From Hyperoplus lanceolatus (Eukaryota; Chordata; Actinopteri; Uranoscopiformes; Ammodytidae), in NCBI GenBank assembly GCA_026929865.2, contig CM049415.1, positions 873,501 to 937,500 of the forward strand: DNA of 64,000 nucleotides, in the 5' to 3' direction. The notes under the pieces are model-generated. The model saw only the letters and a program-made list of their open reading frames with translations, searched no databases and was not told where the DNA came from. Of this stretch, positions 26,081 to 38,858 are shown in pieces; position 1 is the stretch's first letter; each line of letters opens with the position of its first letter. The translations under genes and the position numbers were made by a program.

Positions 26081-29000
26081 CTGGAGTGGAATGACTCTGG
26101 AATAACAGGGCGTTTTTTTTTAAATTGAATCCAAAATCATATCTAATTTCTCTCATATTTTCAATATCTATTAGGCTTTTATTTTGAAACTACACATCAG
26201 AATGTCCTGAAAGTTCTTGGGGGACCTCATGGGGTTGTGAACTATGACCCTGGAGTGGAATGACTCTGGAATAACAGGGCGTTTTTTTTTAAATTGAATC
26301 CAAAATCATATCTAATTTCTCTCATATTTACAATATCTAGTGGGCTTTTATTCTGAAACTACACATCAGAATGTCCTGAAACTTCTTGGGGGACCTCATG
26401 GGGTCGTGATCTATGACCCTGGAGTGGAATGACTCTGGAATAACAGGGATTTTTTTTTTAAATTGAATCCAAAATCATATATAATTTCTCTCATATTTTC
26501 AATATCTAGTGGGCTTTTATTCTGAAACTACACATCAGAATGTCCTGAAACTGTTTGTGTGGCCTCATGGGGTCGTGAACTATGACCCTGGAGTGGAATG
26601 ACTCTGGAATAACAGGGCGTTTTTTTTTAAATTGAATCCAAAATCATATGTAATTTCTCTCATATTTTCAATATCTAGTGGGCTTTTATTCTGAAACTAC
26701 ACATCAGAATGTCCTGAAACTGTTTGTGTGGCCTCATGGGGTCGTGAACCATGACCCTGGAGTGGAATGACTCTGGAATAACAGGGCGTTTTTTTTTAAA
26801 TTGAATCCAAAATCATATGTAATTTCTCTCATATTTTCAATATCTAGTGGGCTTTCATTCTGAAACTACACATCAGAATGTCCTGAAACTGTTTGTGTGG
26901 CCTCATGGGGTCGTGAACTATGACCCTGGAGTGGAATGACTCTGGAATAACAGGGCGTTTTTTTAAAAATTTAATCCAAAATCATATGTAATTTCTCTCA
27001 TATTTTCAATATCTAGTGGGCTTTTATTTTGAAACTACACATCAGAATGTCCTGAAACTTCTTGGGTGACCTCATGGGGTTGTGAACTATGACCCTGGAG
27101 TGGAATGACTCTGGAATAACAGGGCGTTTTTTTTTAAATTGAATCCAAAATCATATCTAATTTTTCTCATATTTTCAATATCTAGTGGGCTTTTATTCTG
27201 AAACTACACATCAGAATGTCCTGAAACTTTTTGTGTGGCCTCATGGGGTCGTGAACTATGACCCTGGAGTGGAATGACTCTGGAATAACAGGGAGTTTTT
27301 TAAAAAATTGAATCCAAAATCATATCTAATTTCTCTCATATTTTCAATATCTAGTGGGCTTTTATTCTGAAACTACACATCAGAATGTCCTGAAACTTTT
27401 TGTGTGGCCTCGAGGGGTCTTGGACTATGACGCTGGAGTGGAATGACTCTGGAATAACAGGGATTTTTTTAAAAAATTGAATCTAAAATCATATCTAATT
27501 TCTCTCATATTTTCAATATCTAGTGGGCTTTTATTTTGAAACTACACATCAGAATGTCCTGAAACTTCTAGGGGGACCTCATGGGGTTGTGAACTATGAC
27601 CCTGGAGTGGAATGACTCTGGAATAACAGGGCGTTTTTTTTTTAATTGAATCCAAAATCATATCTAATTTTGAAAATATGAGACAAATTAGATATGATTT
27701 CGGATTCAATTAAAAAAAACGCCCTGTTATTCCAGAAAATTCCACTCCAGGGTCAATCACGACCCCATGAGGCCACACAAAGTTTCAGGACATTCTGATG
27801 TGTAGTTTCAGAATAAAAGCCCACTTGATATTGAAAATATGAGAGAAATTAGATATGATTTTGGATTCAATTTAAAAAAAATGCCCTGTTATTCCAGAGT
27901 GATTCAACTCCAGGGTCAAAGTTCACAACCCCATGAGGACACCCCATGAGGTCACTCTGAAAGTACACATCAGAATGTCCTGAATCTTCTTGTGTGACCT
28001 CATGGGGTTGTGAATTATGACCCTGCAGTGGAATGACTCTGGAATAACAGGGCGTTTTTTTAAAAATTGAATCCAAAATCATATCTAATTTCTCTCATAT
28101 TTTCAATATCTAGTGGGCTTTTATTCTGAAACTACACATCAGAATGTCCTGAAACTTTTTGTGTGGCCTCATGGGGTCGTGAACTATGACCCTAGAGTGG
28201 AATGACTCTGGAATAACAGGGCGTTTTTTTTTTAAATTGAATCCAAAATCATATCTAATTTCTCTCATATTTTCAATATCTATTGGGCTTTTATTTTGAA
28301 ACTACACATCAGAATGTCCTGAAAGTTCTTGGGGGACCTCATGGGGTTGTGAACTATGACCCTGGAGTGGAATGACTCTGGAATAACAGGGCGTTTTTTT
28401 TAAAATTGAATCCAAAATCATATCTAATTTCTCTCATATTTGCAATATCTAGTGGGCTTTTATTTTGAAACTACACATCAGAATGTCCTGAAACTTCTTG
28501 GGTGACCTCATGGGGTTGTGAACTATGACCCTGGAGTGGAATGACTCTGGAATAACAGGGCGTTTTTTTTTTAAATTGAATCCAAAATCATATCTAATTT
28601 CTCTCATATTTACAATATCTAGTGGGCTTTTATTCTGAAATTACACATCAGAATGTCCTGAAACTTCTTGGGGGACCTCATGGGGTCGTGAACTATGACC
28701 CTGGAGTGGAATGACTCTGGAATAACAGGGATTTTTTTTTTAAATTGAATCCAAAATCATATACAATTTCTCTCATATTTTCAATATCTAGTGGGCTTTT
28801 ATTCTGAAACTACACATCAGAATGTCCTGAAACTTTTTATGTGGCCTCGAGGGGTCGTGGACTATGACGCTGGAGTGGAATGACTCTGGAATAACAGGGC
28901 GTTTTTTTTAAAAATTGAATCCAAAATCATATCTAATTTCTCTCATATTTTCAATATCTAGTGGGCTTTTATTTTGAAACTACACATCAGAATGTCCTGA

Positions 29001-32000
29001 AACTTCTTGGGGGACCTCATGGGGTTGTGAACTATGACCCTGGAGTGGAATGACTCTGGAATAACAGGGCGTTTTTTTTTAAATTGAATCCAAAATCGTA
29101 TCTAATTTTTCTCATATTTTCAATATCTAGTGGGCTTTTATTCTGAAACTACACATCAGAATGTCCTGAAACTTTTTGTGTGGCCTCATGGGGTCGTGAA
29201 CTATGACCCTGGAGTGGAATGACTCTGGAATAACAGGGAGTTTTTTTAAAAATTGAATCCAAAATCATATCTAATTTCTCTCATATTTTCAATATCTAGT
29301 GGGCTTTTATTCTGAAACTACACATCAGAATGTCCTGAAACTTTTTGTTTGGCCTCGAGGGGTCGTGGACTATGACCCTGGAGTGGAATGACTCTGGAAT
29401 AACAGGGATTTTTTTTTTAAATTGAATCCAAAATCATATATAATTTCTCTCATATTTTCGATATCAAGTGGGCTTTTATTTTGAAAGTACACATCAGAAT
29501 ATCCTGAAACTTTTTGTGTGGCTTCATGGGGTCGTGAACTATGACCCTGGAGTGGAATGACTCTGGAATAACAGGGCGTTTTTTAAAAAATTGAATCCAA
29601 AATCATATCTAATTTTGAAAATAAGAGACAAATTAGATATGATTTCGGATTCAATAAAAAAAAAAACGCCCTGTTATTCCAGAAAAATTCCACTCCAGGG
29701 TCATAGTTCACGACCCCATGAGGCCACACACAAAGTTTCAGGACATTCTGATGTGTAGTTTCAGAATAAAAGCCCACTTGATATTGAAATATGAGAGAAA
29801 TTAGATATGATTTTGGATTCAATTTAAAAAAACGCCCTGTTATTCCAGAGTCATTCAACTCCAGGGTCAAAGTTCACAACCCCATGAGGTCACCCCATGA
29901 GGTCACCCTGAAAGTACACATCAGAATGTCCTGAATCTTCTTGTGTGACCTCATGGGGTTGTGAATTATGACCCTGCAGTGGAATGACTCTGGAATAACA
30001 GGGCGTTTTTTTTTAAATTGAATCCAAAATCATATCTAATTTCTCTCATATTTTCAATATCTAGTGGGCTTTTATTTTGAAACTACACATCAGAATGTCC
30101 TGAAAGTTCTTGGGGGACCTCATGGGGTTGTGAACTATGACCCTGGAGTGGAATGACTCTGGAATAACAGGGCGTTTTTTTTAAAATTGAATCCAAAATC
30201 ATATCTAATTTCTCTCATATTTTCAATATCTAGTGGGCTTTTATTTTGAAACTACACATCAGAATGTCCTGAAACTTCTTGGGTGACCTCATGGGGTTGT
30301 GAACTATGACCCTGGAGTGGAATGACTCTGGAATAACAGGGCGTTTTTTTTTAAATTGAATCCAAAATCATATCTAATTTCTCTCATATTTTCAATATCT
30401 AGTGGGATTTTATTCTGAAACTACACATCAGAATGTCCTGAAACTTTTTGTGTGGCCTCGAGGGGTCGTGGACTATGACGCTGGAGTGGAATGACTCTGG
30501 AATAACAGGGCGTTTTTTTTTAAATTGAATCCAAAATCATATCTAATTTCTCTCATATTTTCAATATCTAGTGGGCTTTTATTTTGAAACTACACATCAG
30601 AATGTCCTGAAACTTCTTGGGTGACCTTATGGGGTTGTGAACTATGACCCTGGAGTTGAATGACTCTGGAATAACAGGTTGTTTTTTTAAAAATTTAATC
30701 CAAAATCATATCTAATTTCTCTCATATTTTCAATATCTAGTGGGCTTTTATTCTGAAACTACACATCAGAATGTCCTGAATCTTTTTGTGTGGCCTCATG
30801 GGGTCGTGAACTATGACCCTGGAGTGGAATGACTCTGGCGTTTTTTAAAAAATTTAATCCAAAATCATATGTAATTTCTCTCATATTTTCAATATCTAGT
30901 GCGCTTTAATTTTGAAACTACACATCAGAATGTCCTGAAACTTTTTGTGTCGCCTCGAGGGGTTGTGGACTATGACGCCGGAGTGGAATGACTCTGGAAT
31001 AACAGGGTGTTTTTTTAAAAATTGAATCCAAAATCATATCTAATTTTTCTCATATTTTCAATATCTAGTGGGCTTTTATTCTGAAACTACACATCAGAAT
31101 GTCCTGAAACTTTTTGTGTGGCCTCGAGGGGTCGTGAACTATGACCCTGGAGTGGAATGACTCTGGAATAACAGGGCGTTTTTTTAAAAATTGAATCCAA
31201 AATCATATCTAATTTCTCTCATATTTTCAATATCTAGTGGGCTTTTATTTTGAAACTACACATCAGAATGTCCTGAAACTTCTTGGGGGACCTCATGGGG
31301 TTGTGAACTATGACCCTGGAGTGGAATGACTCTGGAATAACAGGGCGTTTTTTTTTTAAATTGAATCCAAAATCGTATCTAATTTTTCTCATATTTTCAA
31401 TATCTAGTGGGCTTTTATTCTGAAACTACACATCAGAATGTCCTGAAACTTTTTGTGTGGCCTCATGGGGTCGTGAACTATGACCCTGAAGTGGAATGAC
31501 TCTGGAATAACAGGGCGTTTTTTTAAAAATTGAATCCAAAATCATATCTAATTTCTCTCATATTTTCAATATCTAGTGGGCTTTTATTCTGAAACTACAC
31601 ATCAGAATGTCCTGAAACTTTTTGTGTGGCCTCGAGGGGTCGTGGACTATGACGCTGGAGTGGAATGACTCTGGAATAACAGGGCGTTTTTTAAAAAATT
31701 GAATCCAAAATCATATCTAATTTTGAAAATATGAGACGAATTAGATATGATTTCGGATTCAATTAAAAAACGCCCTGTTATTCCAGAAAATTCCACTCCA
31801 GGGTCATATTGCACGACCCCATGAGGCCACACACAAAGTTTCAGGACATTCTGATGTGTAGTTTCAGAATAAAGCCCACTTGATATTGAAAATATGAGAG
31901 AAATTATATGATTTTGGATTCAATTTAAAAAACGCCCTGTTATTCCAGAGTCATTCAACTCCAGGGTCAAAGTTCACAACCCCATGAGGTCACCCCATGA

Positions 32001-35000
32001 GGTCACCCTGAAAGTACACATCAGAATGTCCTGAATCTTCTTGTTTGACCTCATGGGGTTGTGAATTATGACCCTGCAGTGGAATGACTCTGGAATAACG
32101 GCGTTTTTTTTAAATTGAATCCAAAATCGTATCTAATTTCTCTCATATTTTCAATATCTAGTGGGCTTTTATTTTGAAACTACACATCAGAATGTCCTGA
32201 AAGTTCTTGGGGGACCTCATGGGGTTGTGAACTATGACCCTGGAGTGGAATGACTCTGGAATAACAGGGCGTTTTTTTTTTTAATTGAATCCAAAATCAT
32301 ATCTAATTTCTCTCATATTTTCAATATCTAGTGGGCTTTTATTCTGAAACTACACATCAGAATGTCCTGAAACTGTTTGTGTGGCCTCATGGGGTCGTGA
32401 ACTATGACCCTGGAGTGGAATGACTCTGGAATAACAGGGCGTTTTTAAAAAAATGTAATCCAAAATCATACGTAATTTCTCTCATATTTTCAATATCTAG
32501 TGGGCTTTTATTCTGAAACTACACATCAGAATGTCCTGAAACTTTTTGTGTGGCCTCATGGGGTCGTGAACTATGACCCTGGAGTGGAATGACTCTGGAA
32601 TAACAGGGCGTTTTTTTTTTTAATTGAATCCAAAATCATATCTAATTTCTCTCATATTTTCAATATCTAGTGGGCTTTTATTTTGAAACTACACATCAGA
32701 ATGTGCTGAAACTTCTTGGGTGACCTCCTGGGGTTGTGAACTATGACCCTGGAGTGGAATGACTCTGGAATAACAGGGCGTTTTTTTTTAAATTGAATCC
32801 AAAATCATATCTAATTTCTCTCATATTTTCAATATCTAGTGCGCTTTAATTTTGAGACTACACATCAGAATGTCCTGAAACTTTTTGTGTGGCTTCGAGG
32901 GGTCGTGGACTATGACGCTGGAGTGGAATGACTCTGGAATAACAGGGTGTTTTTTTAAAAATTGAATCCAAAATCATATCTAATTTCTCTCATATTTTCA
33001 ATATCTAGTGGGCTTTTATTTTGAAACTACACATCAGAATGTCCTGAAACTTCTTGGGGGACCTCATGGGGTTGTGAACTATGACCCTGGAGTGGAATGA
33101 CTCTGGAATAACAGGGCGTTTTTTTTTTAATTGAATCCAAAATCATATCTAATTTTGAAAATATGAGACAAATTAGATATGATTTCGGATTCAATTAAAA
33201 AAAACGCCCTGTTATTCCAGAAAAACTCCACTCCAGGGTCATAGTTCACGACCCCATGAGGCCAGACACAAAGTTTCAGGACATTCTGATGTGTAGTTTC
33301 AGAATAAAGCCCACTTGATATTGAAAATTTGAGAGAAATTAGATATGATTTTGGATTCAATTTAAAAAAACGCCCTGTTATTCCAGAGTCATTCAACTCC
33401 AGGGTCAAAGTTCACAACCCCATGAGGTCACCCCATGAGGTCACCCTGAAAGTACACATCAGAATGTCCTGAATCTTCTTGTTTGACCTCATGGGGTTGT
33501 GAATTATGACCCTGCAGTGGAATGACTCTGGAATAACGGCGTTTTTATTTTTAAATTGAATCCAAAATCGTATCTAATTTCTCTCATATTTTCAATATCT
33601 AGTGGGCTTTTATTTTGAAACTACACATCAGAATGTCCCGAAAGTTCTTGGGGGACCTCATGGGGTTGTGAACTATGACCCTGGAGTGGAATGACTCTGG
33701 AATAACAGGGCGTTTTTTTTTTAATTGAATCCAAAATCATATCTAATTTCTCTCATATTTTCAATATCTAGTGGGCTTTTATTTTGAAACTACACATCAG
33801 AATGTCCTGAAACTTCTTGGGTGACCTCATGGGGTTGTGAACTATGACCCTGGAGTGGAATGACTCTGGAATAACAGGGTTTTTTTTTAATTGATTCCAA
33901 AATCATATCTGATTTCTCTCATATTTTCAATATCTAGTGGGCTTTTATTCTGAAACTACACATCAGAATGTCCTGAAACTGTTTGTGTGGCCTCATGGGG
34001 TCGTGAACTATGACCCTGGAGTGGAATGACTCTGGAATAACAGGGCGTTTTTAAAAAAATGTAATCCAAAATCATACGTAATTTCTCTCATATTTTCAAT
34101 ATCTAGTGCGCTTTAATTTTGAGACTACACATCAGAATGTCCTGAAACTTTTTGTGTGGCTTCGAGGGGTCGTGGACTATGACGCTGGAGTGGAATGACT
34201 CTGGAATAACAGGGTGTTTTTTTAAAAATTGAATCCAAAATCATATCTAATTTCTCTCATATTTTCAATATCTAGTGGGCTTTTATTTTGAAACTACACA
34301 TCAGAATGTCCTGAAACTTCTTGGGGGACCTCATGGGGTTGTGAACTATGACCCTGGAGTGGAATGACTCTGGAATAACAGGGCGTTTTTTTTTTAATTG
34401 AATCCAAAATCATATCTAATTTTGAAAATATGAGACAAATTAGATATGATTTCGATTCAATTAAAAAAACGCCCTGTTATTCCAGAAAACTCCACTCCAG
34501 GGTCATAGTTCACGACCCCATGAGGCCAGACACAAAGTTTCAGGACATTCTGATGTGTAGTTTCAGAATAAAAGCCCACTTGATATTGAAAATTTGAGAG
34601 AAATTAGATATGATTTTGGATTCAATTTAAAAAAAACGCCCTGTTATTCCAGAGTCATTCAACTCCAGGGTCAAAGTTCACAACCCCATGAGGTCACCCC
34701 ATGAGGTCACCCTGAAAGTACACATCAGAATGTCCTGAATCTTCTTGTTTGACCTCATGGGGTTGTGAATTATGACCCTGCAGTGGAATGACTCTGGAAT
34801 AACGGCGTTTTATTTTTAAATTGAATCCAAAATCGTATCTAATTTCTCTCATATTTTCAATATCTAGTGGGCTTTTATTTTGAAACTACACATCAGAATG
34901 TCCCGAAAGTTCTTGGGGGACCTCATGGGGTTGTGAACTATGACCCTGGAGTGGAATGACTCTGGAATAACAGGGCGTTTTTTTTTTTAATTGAATCCAA

Positions 35001-35361
35001 AATCATATCTAATTTCTCTCATATTTTCAATATCTAGTGGGCTTTTATTTTGAAACTACACATCAGAATGTCCTGAAACTTCTTGGGTGACCTCATGGGG
35101 TTGTGAACTATGACCCTGGAGTGGAATGACTCTGGAATAACAGGGTTTTTTTTTTAATTGATTCCAAAATCATATCTGATTTCTCTCATATTTTCAATAT
35201 CTAGTGGGCTTTTATTCTGAAACTACACATCAGAATGTCCTGAAACTGTTTGTGTGGCCTCATGGGGTCGTGAACTATGACCCTGGAGTGGAATGACTCT
35301 GGAATAACAGGGCGTTTTTAAAAAAATGTAATCCAAAATCATACGTAATTTCTCTCATATT
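26081..35361. repeat. Satellite array, block 3
   Basis: The ~169-bp satellite resumes after the Harbinger. Orientation switches occur near 27667, 29612, 31721, 33151 and 34417. The last two higher-order units (about 33100-34370 and 34370-35350) share private variants: GTCCCGAAAGTTC, ATAACGGCGTTTT(T)ATTTTTAAA, AAAAAATGTAATCC and ATCATACGTAATTTC. They are recent copies of each other. The array stops abruptly inside the motif TCTCTCATATTT where the Tc1 element begins, and it does not resume afterwards. Confidence 0.95.
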
Positions 35362-36761
35362 TCCATCCCACCTCACAGGTGTGCCACATCAAGATGCTGA
35401 TCTGACATCATGATTAGTGCACAGGTGTGCCTTAGATGGTCCACAATAAAAGGCCACCCTGAAATGTGCAGTTTTGTCTCACAGCAAAATGCCACAGATG
35501 CCACAAGCATTGAAGAGGGGCCCATTCTGGCATGCTGACAGCAGGAATGTCAAAGGCGTTTCAGAGAATATGGCAGTACATCCAACCGGCCTCACAACCG
35601 CAGACCACGTGTAACCACACTAGCCCAGGACCTCCACATCCAGCAGGTTCACCTCCAAGATCGTCTGAGACCAGCCACTGAGACAGCTGCTGAAACAATT
35701 GGTTTGCATAACCAAACAATTTCTGCACAAACTGTCAGAAACCGTCTCAGGGAAGCTAAACTGCATGCTCGTCGTCCTCATCGGGGTCTAGACCTGACTC
35801 CAGCTTGTCGCCGTAACAGACTTGAGTGGGCAAATGATCACATTCGATGGCATCTGGCACGTTGGAGAGGTGTTCTCTTCACGGATGAATCTCGGTTTAC
35901 ATTGTTCAGGGCAGATGGCAGACAGCGTGTGCGTCTCGTGTGGGTGGCGCTTTGGTGATGTCAATGTTGTAGATCGAGTGGCCCATGGTGGTGATGGGGT
36001 TATGGTATGGGCAGGCATCTGTTATGGACGAAGAACACAGGTGCATTTTATTGATGGCATTTTGAATGCACAGAGATACCGTGATGAGATCCTGAGGCCC
36101 ATTGTTGTGCATCCATGAACTTATCACCACCTCCGTTTCAGCAAGATAATGCACGGCCCCATGTTGCAAGGATCTGTACACAATTCTTGGAAGCTGAAAA
36201 TGTCCCAGTTCTTGCATGGTCAGCATGCTCACCGGACATGTCACCCATTGAGCATGTTGGGATGTGCTTGACCGGCGTATACGACAAGCGATGCACTTCC
36301 CACTAATATCCAGCAACTTCGCACAGCCATTGAAGAGGAGTGGACCAACATTCCACAGGCCACAATTGACAATCTGATAAACTCTATGCGAAGAAGATGT
36401 GTTGCACTTCATGAGGCAAATGGTGGTCACACCAGATACTGACTGGTTCTGAGTCCCCAGACCCCCAATAAAGCAAAACAATTCACATTTCAGAGTGGCC
36501 TTTTATTGTGGACAGTCTAAGGCACACCTGTGCACTAATCACGATGTCAGATCAGCATCTTGATGTGGCACACCTGTGAGGTGGGATGGATTATCTCAGC
36601 AAAGCAGAAGTGCTCACTATCACACATTTAGACAGATTTGTGAACAATGTTTGAGAGAAATGGTAATATTGTGTATCTGGAATGAATTTTAGATCTTGAA
36701 GTCCATCTCATGAAAAATGGGAGCAAAAACAAAAGTGTTGCGTTTATATTTTTGTTGAGTG
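35362..36761 (+). mobile_element. Tc1-like transposon with truncated left inverted repeat
   Basis: The right end contains a long inverted repeat ending GCGTTTATATTTTTGTTGAG followed by TG and then TA, the usual Tc1 target dinucleotide, at 36762-36763. The outer part of that repeat (about 190 bp) has no partner on the left. The left copy begins only at TCCATCCCACCTCACAGG, the inner part of the repeat, directly abutting satellite. The inner repeats match well (GGTGTGCCACATCAAGATGC on the left, complement on the right). The degraded transposase lies between. Loss of the left end at the array border suggests a deletion or rearrangement after insertion. Confidence 0.9.
35489..36442 (+). pseudogene. 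Tc1-like transposase, frameshifted
   Basis: The frame can be followed in pieces. From an ATG at 35489 the early part changes frame before reaching the best open stretch (35704-35958): TISAQTVRNRLREAKLHARR (HTH/DNA-binding end), LEWANDHIRWHL and LFTDESRFTLF (first catalytic Asp). A second piece in another frame (35950-36115) has DRVAHGGDGVMVWAGICYGR. A third (36115-36300) has FQQDNARPHVARICTQFLE (second Asp) and SPDMSPIEHV (the catalytic Glu). The last piece ends at a TGA near 36442. At least three frame changes separate these blocks, so no functional transposase is expected from this copy. Confidence 0.88.
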
Positions 36762-36763
36762 TA

Positions 36764-37214
36764 GGTTTAATAATGCTGTGAAAACGGCCTATTTGACATG
36801 GGGGTCAATGAGAAATTGTTCTATTATAAAACCTCCCCCTAGTGGCCACTCGACTAGCTGCATTTTTTGTAACTTCCGCATTGGATGCTGGTAGAATTCA
36901 CTGTGGTTGGGGCTTGGTTTTAAAGAGAGAGGCCTCCTGCATGCATCCTGTGACGAGTACCCTATCCAAAAAGGGAAGTTGGCCTGCAGCTGGTTCGGGG
37001 ATAGTTGCCCACAGCCTGCTTTTGGTCAACATGTCTGTTAGACCTGGCAAGGACCAGTAGTCTCCCATAGATCTTTGGTCTCTCTCAGATCCACAGTTGT
37101 GTCTCTAAGTTTTACAGAGGATTTAAGGTTGCCTGACATGAACATTGTGTTGTTTTGTTTCTTGACAGGTGACCAAAGGTTGTTGTCACCATTGATTCTG
37201 TCTTCGACATAGTC
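36764..37214. other. Non-coding stretch between Tc1 element and ORF pair
   Basis: A segment reading GGGGTCAATGAGAAATTG and CCTCCCCCTAGTGGCC near 36801-36846 looks like part of a dispersed fish repeat. I see no convincing gene in the rest. Confidence 0.4.
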
Positions 37215-38199
37215 TTACAATTTCTGTCCAGTGGCATCAACACTCAAGATTTGTGTTACAAATTGTTGTGGGACATAGGCATGTGTGATCATGTTGTACA
37301 ACCTGTCACCTTCATCAGTGACTGGATTGCCATGACTGAGTATGGCAGCTTTTATTTTGTTTATTGCCTGATGGTTTCTATTTATCTCACTAGGTCCTAG
37401 TCCAGGATGTTCGCTTTTACCTGCTGTCCCAAATCCAAACTGACTCTTAAACTCTGTTGCCAAGCATGACAATTCAGGTGTTGCTAGGAAAAACCTCTGT
37501 CTAGCATTGGCATTGTTGGAGATTCCAATCAGGCCACAGTGGACCTTCATCTCCTTGTTGATATGTTTGCATGCATGGGCTGCACTGACTGACACACACG
37601 GAATGCCACTCCTCGTGACCGAGAGACTACCCTCTTGAAATTCCTTCCAGGTCTTAGGCTGCTTAGCTTTGAGGTCATGCATGTCAGCAATGTATCTTGA
37701 CCACGGTTGATTGTATCTGATTCTGTTGATTGCAAAGTAAAGCTTGCTGAGTCCTTCTGCAGCTTGAAGATGGAGGTCAAGATCAGCAGTGCGAGAAGCT
37801 GCCACAAAGTAGAGGATTGTCTCCACTCGATGCAAGTAGTTCATGATGGATCTGAACATTGCATTTTTAGCTTTCTTTGCTTCCCACTAATTTAATGTAT
37901 TCACACATTTGGCATTAGTCAAAGCTTCAAGGAATGTACTGTTAGCCTGCATTGTGCACTCAACCTTGGTGGATTTGTCCTTCTCAGAGCAGGCCGATTC
38001 AACTTGCTCTGTTGCCTGCCAGCAAACATTTCTCAGCTGTGGGTTCTCCATGAAGAATTCCTCCAGAACCAATTCGGACAAAACCACATATGAGTAGATA
38101 TGGGCACGCAAAGAACGCTTGTAGTGTGTACACTTGAGGATTTGCCTCGTTGTTGCTGCACCAAAGACATCTGATTCTATCCAGGCGTCATCTATACCT
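37215..38199 (-). pseudogene. Unrecognised ORF pair split by one in-frame TAG
   Basis: Two minus-strand open frames, upstream 37890-38199 and downstream 37215-37886, are in the same frame and separated only by a TAG at 37887-37889. Read together they give about 328 residues. A plausible 3' splice site (TTTCAG/GTATAGATGACGCC) lies near 38199, so this may be a terminal exon; no good ATG opens the frame. Conserved-looking blocks are DDAWIESDVFGAATTRQIL, a Cys/Gln-rich helix region, then after the stop AMFRSIMNYLHRVETILYFV, PWSRYIADMHDL, CKHINKEMKVHCGLIGISN and NARQRFFLATPEL. I do not know the family. The layout resembles multicopy uncharacterised ORFs in fish and cnidarians that may be transposon-derived. 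The single stop suggests a recent lesion or a read-through codon. Confidence 0.6.
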
Positions 38200-38253
38200 G
38201 AATTTCGGTGAATTTCGGTATGGCGTGACTGACATACTGTTAGCGTCACTCAT

Positions 38254-38850
38254 TGTCAGAGGAGCTGGTTCAATATCATATTTTTTAACATACTTTCTGA
38301 ACAAAGTACACAACTTTTTAGCTAATTAGCTCCACTAAGACGATAAAACAAAATATCCAGGATTCCCAAAGCTAAATTAAAACCCATGATCGCTAACTAT
38401 TGCTAATATTAAAATGTGCTGGCTAACACCTACATGGTGTTTAGAGGGACCCTCTTTACTTGCTGGCAACTATTATATCATTAAACAGCAATGCTAATTT
38501 TTAAGGTGCAGGATTGTTGTAGACTGTATTAATTTTAGCTTGCTTGTTTGTGCTTGCTCCAATTGTGTGCAATATGTTTGTATTTCTTTCCCCATTTTGC
38601 TAGGCTTGTTGTGATTATAAATATTTTTAACTATCTGTTAGGGGGCCTACTGATAACAGTCTGAGGACTACAGCTAGAATTAAGCCATATTGGCATATCT
38701 GCTCATTTAACTGTACAGTTAATTGAAGGGGACTTTCATGACATTTTAAACTAAAATAAAATAATTGTAATTTCATGTGTATCATTAATAATAATAAAAT
38801 AAAATACATACAAAGGACATCACATAATGCGGTTGGTGCTTGGGCGTGTG
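38254..38850. other. Non-coding AT-rich stretch
   Basis: This holds AT-rich single-copy-looking DNA with short AATAA-type runs. I found no supportable gene or RNA here. Confidence 0.3.
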
Positions 38851-38858
38851 ACTGAAAC

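Noticed and set aside
1-35361. CENP-B box within the satellite monomer
   Set aside because: I looked for a TTCG-N4-A-N2-CGGG pattern in the common monomers and did not see one. The centromeric reading rests on monomer length and array form only.
35906-36481. 191-residue minus-strand frame in the Tc1 element
   Set aside because: It is antisense to the recognisable transposase pieces (QDNARPH, SPDMSPIEH) and shows no domain.
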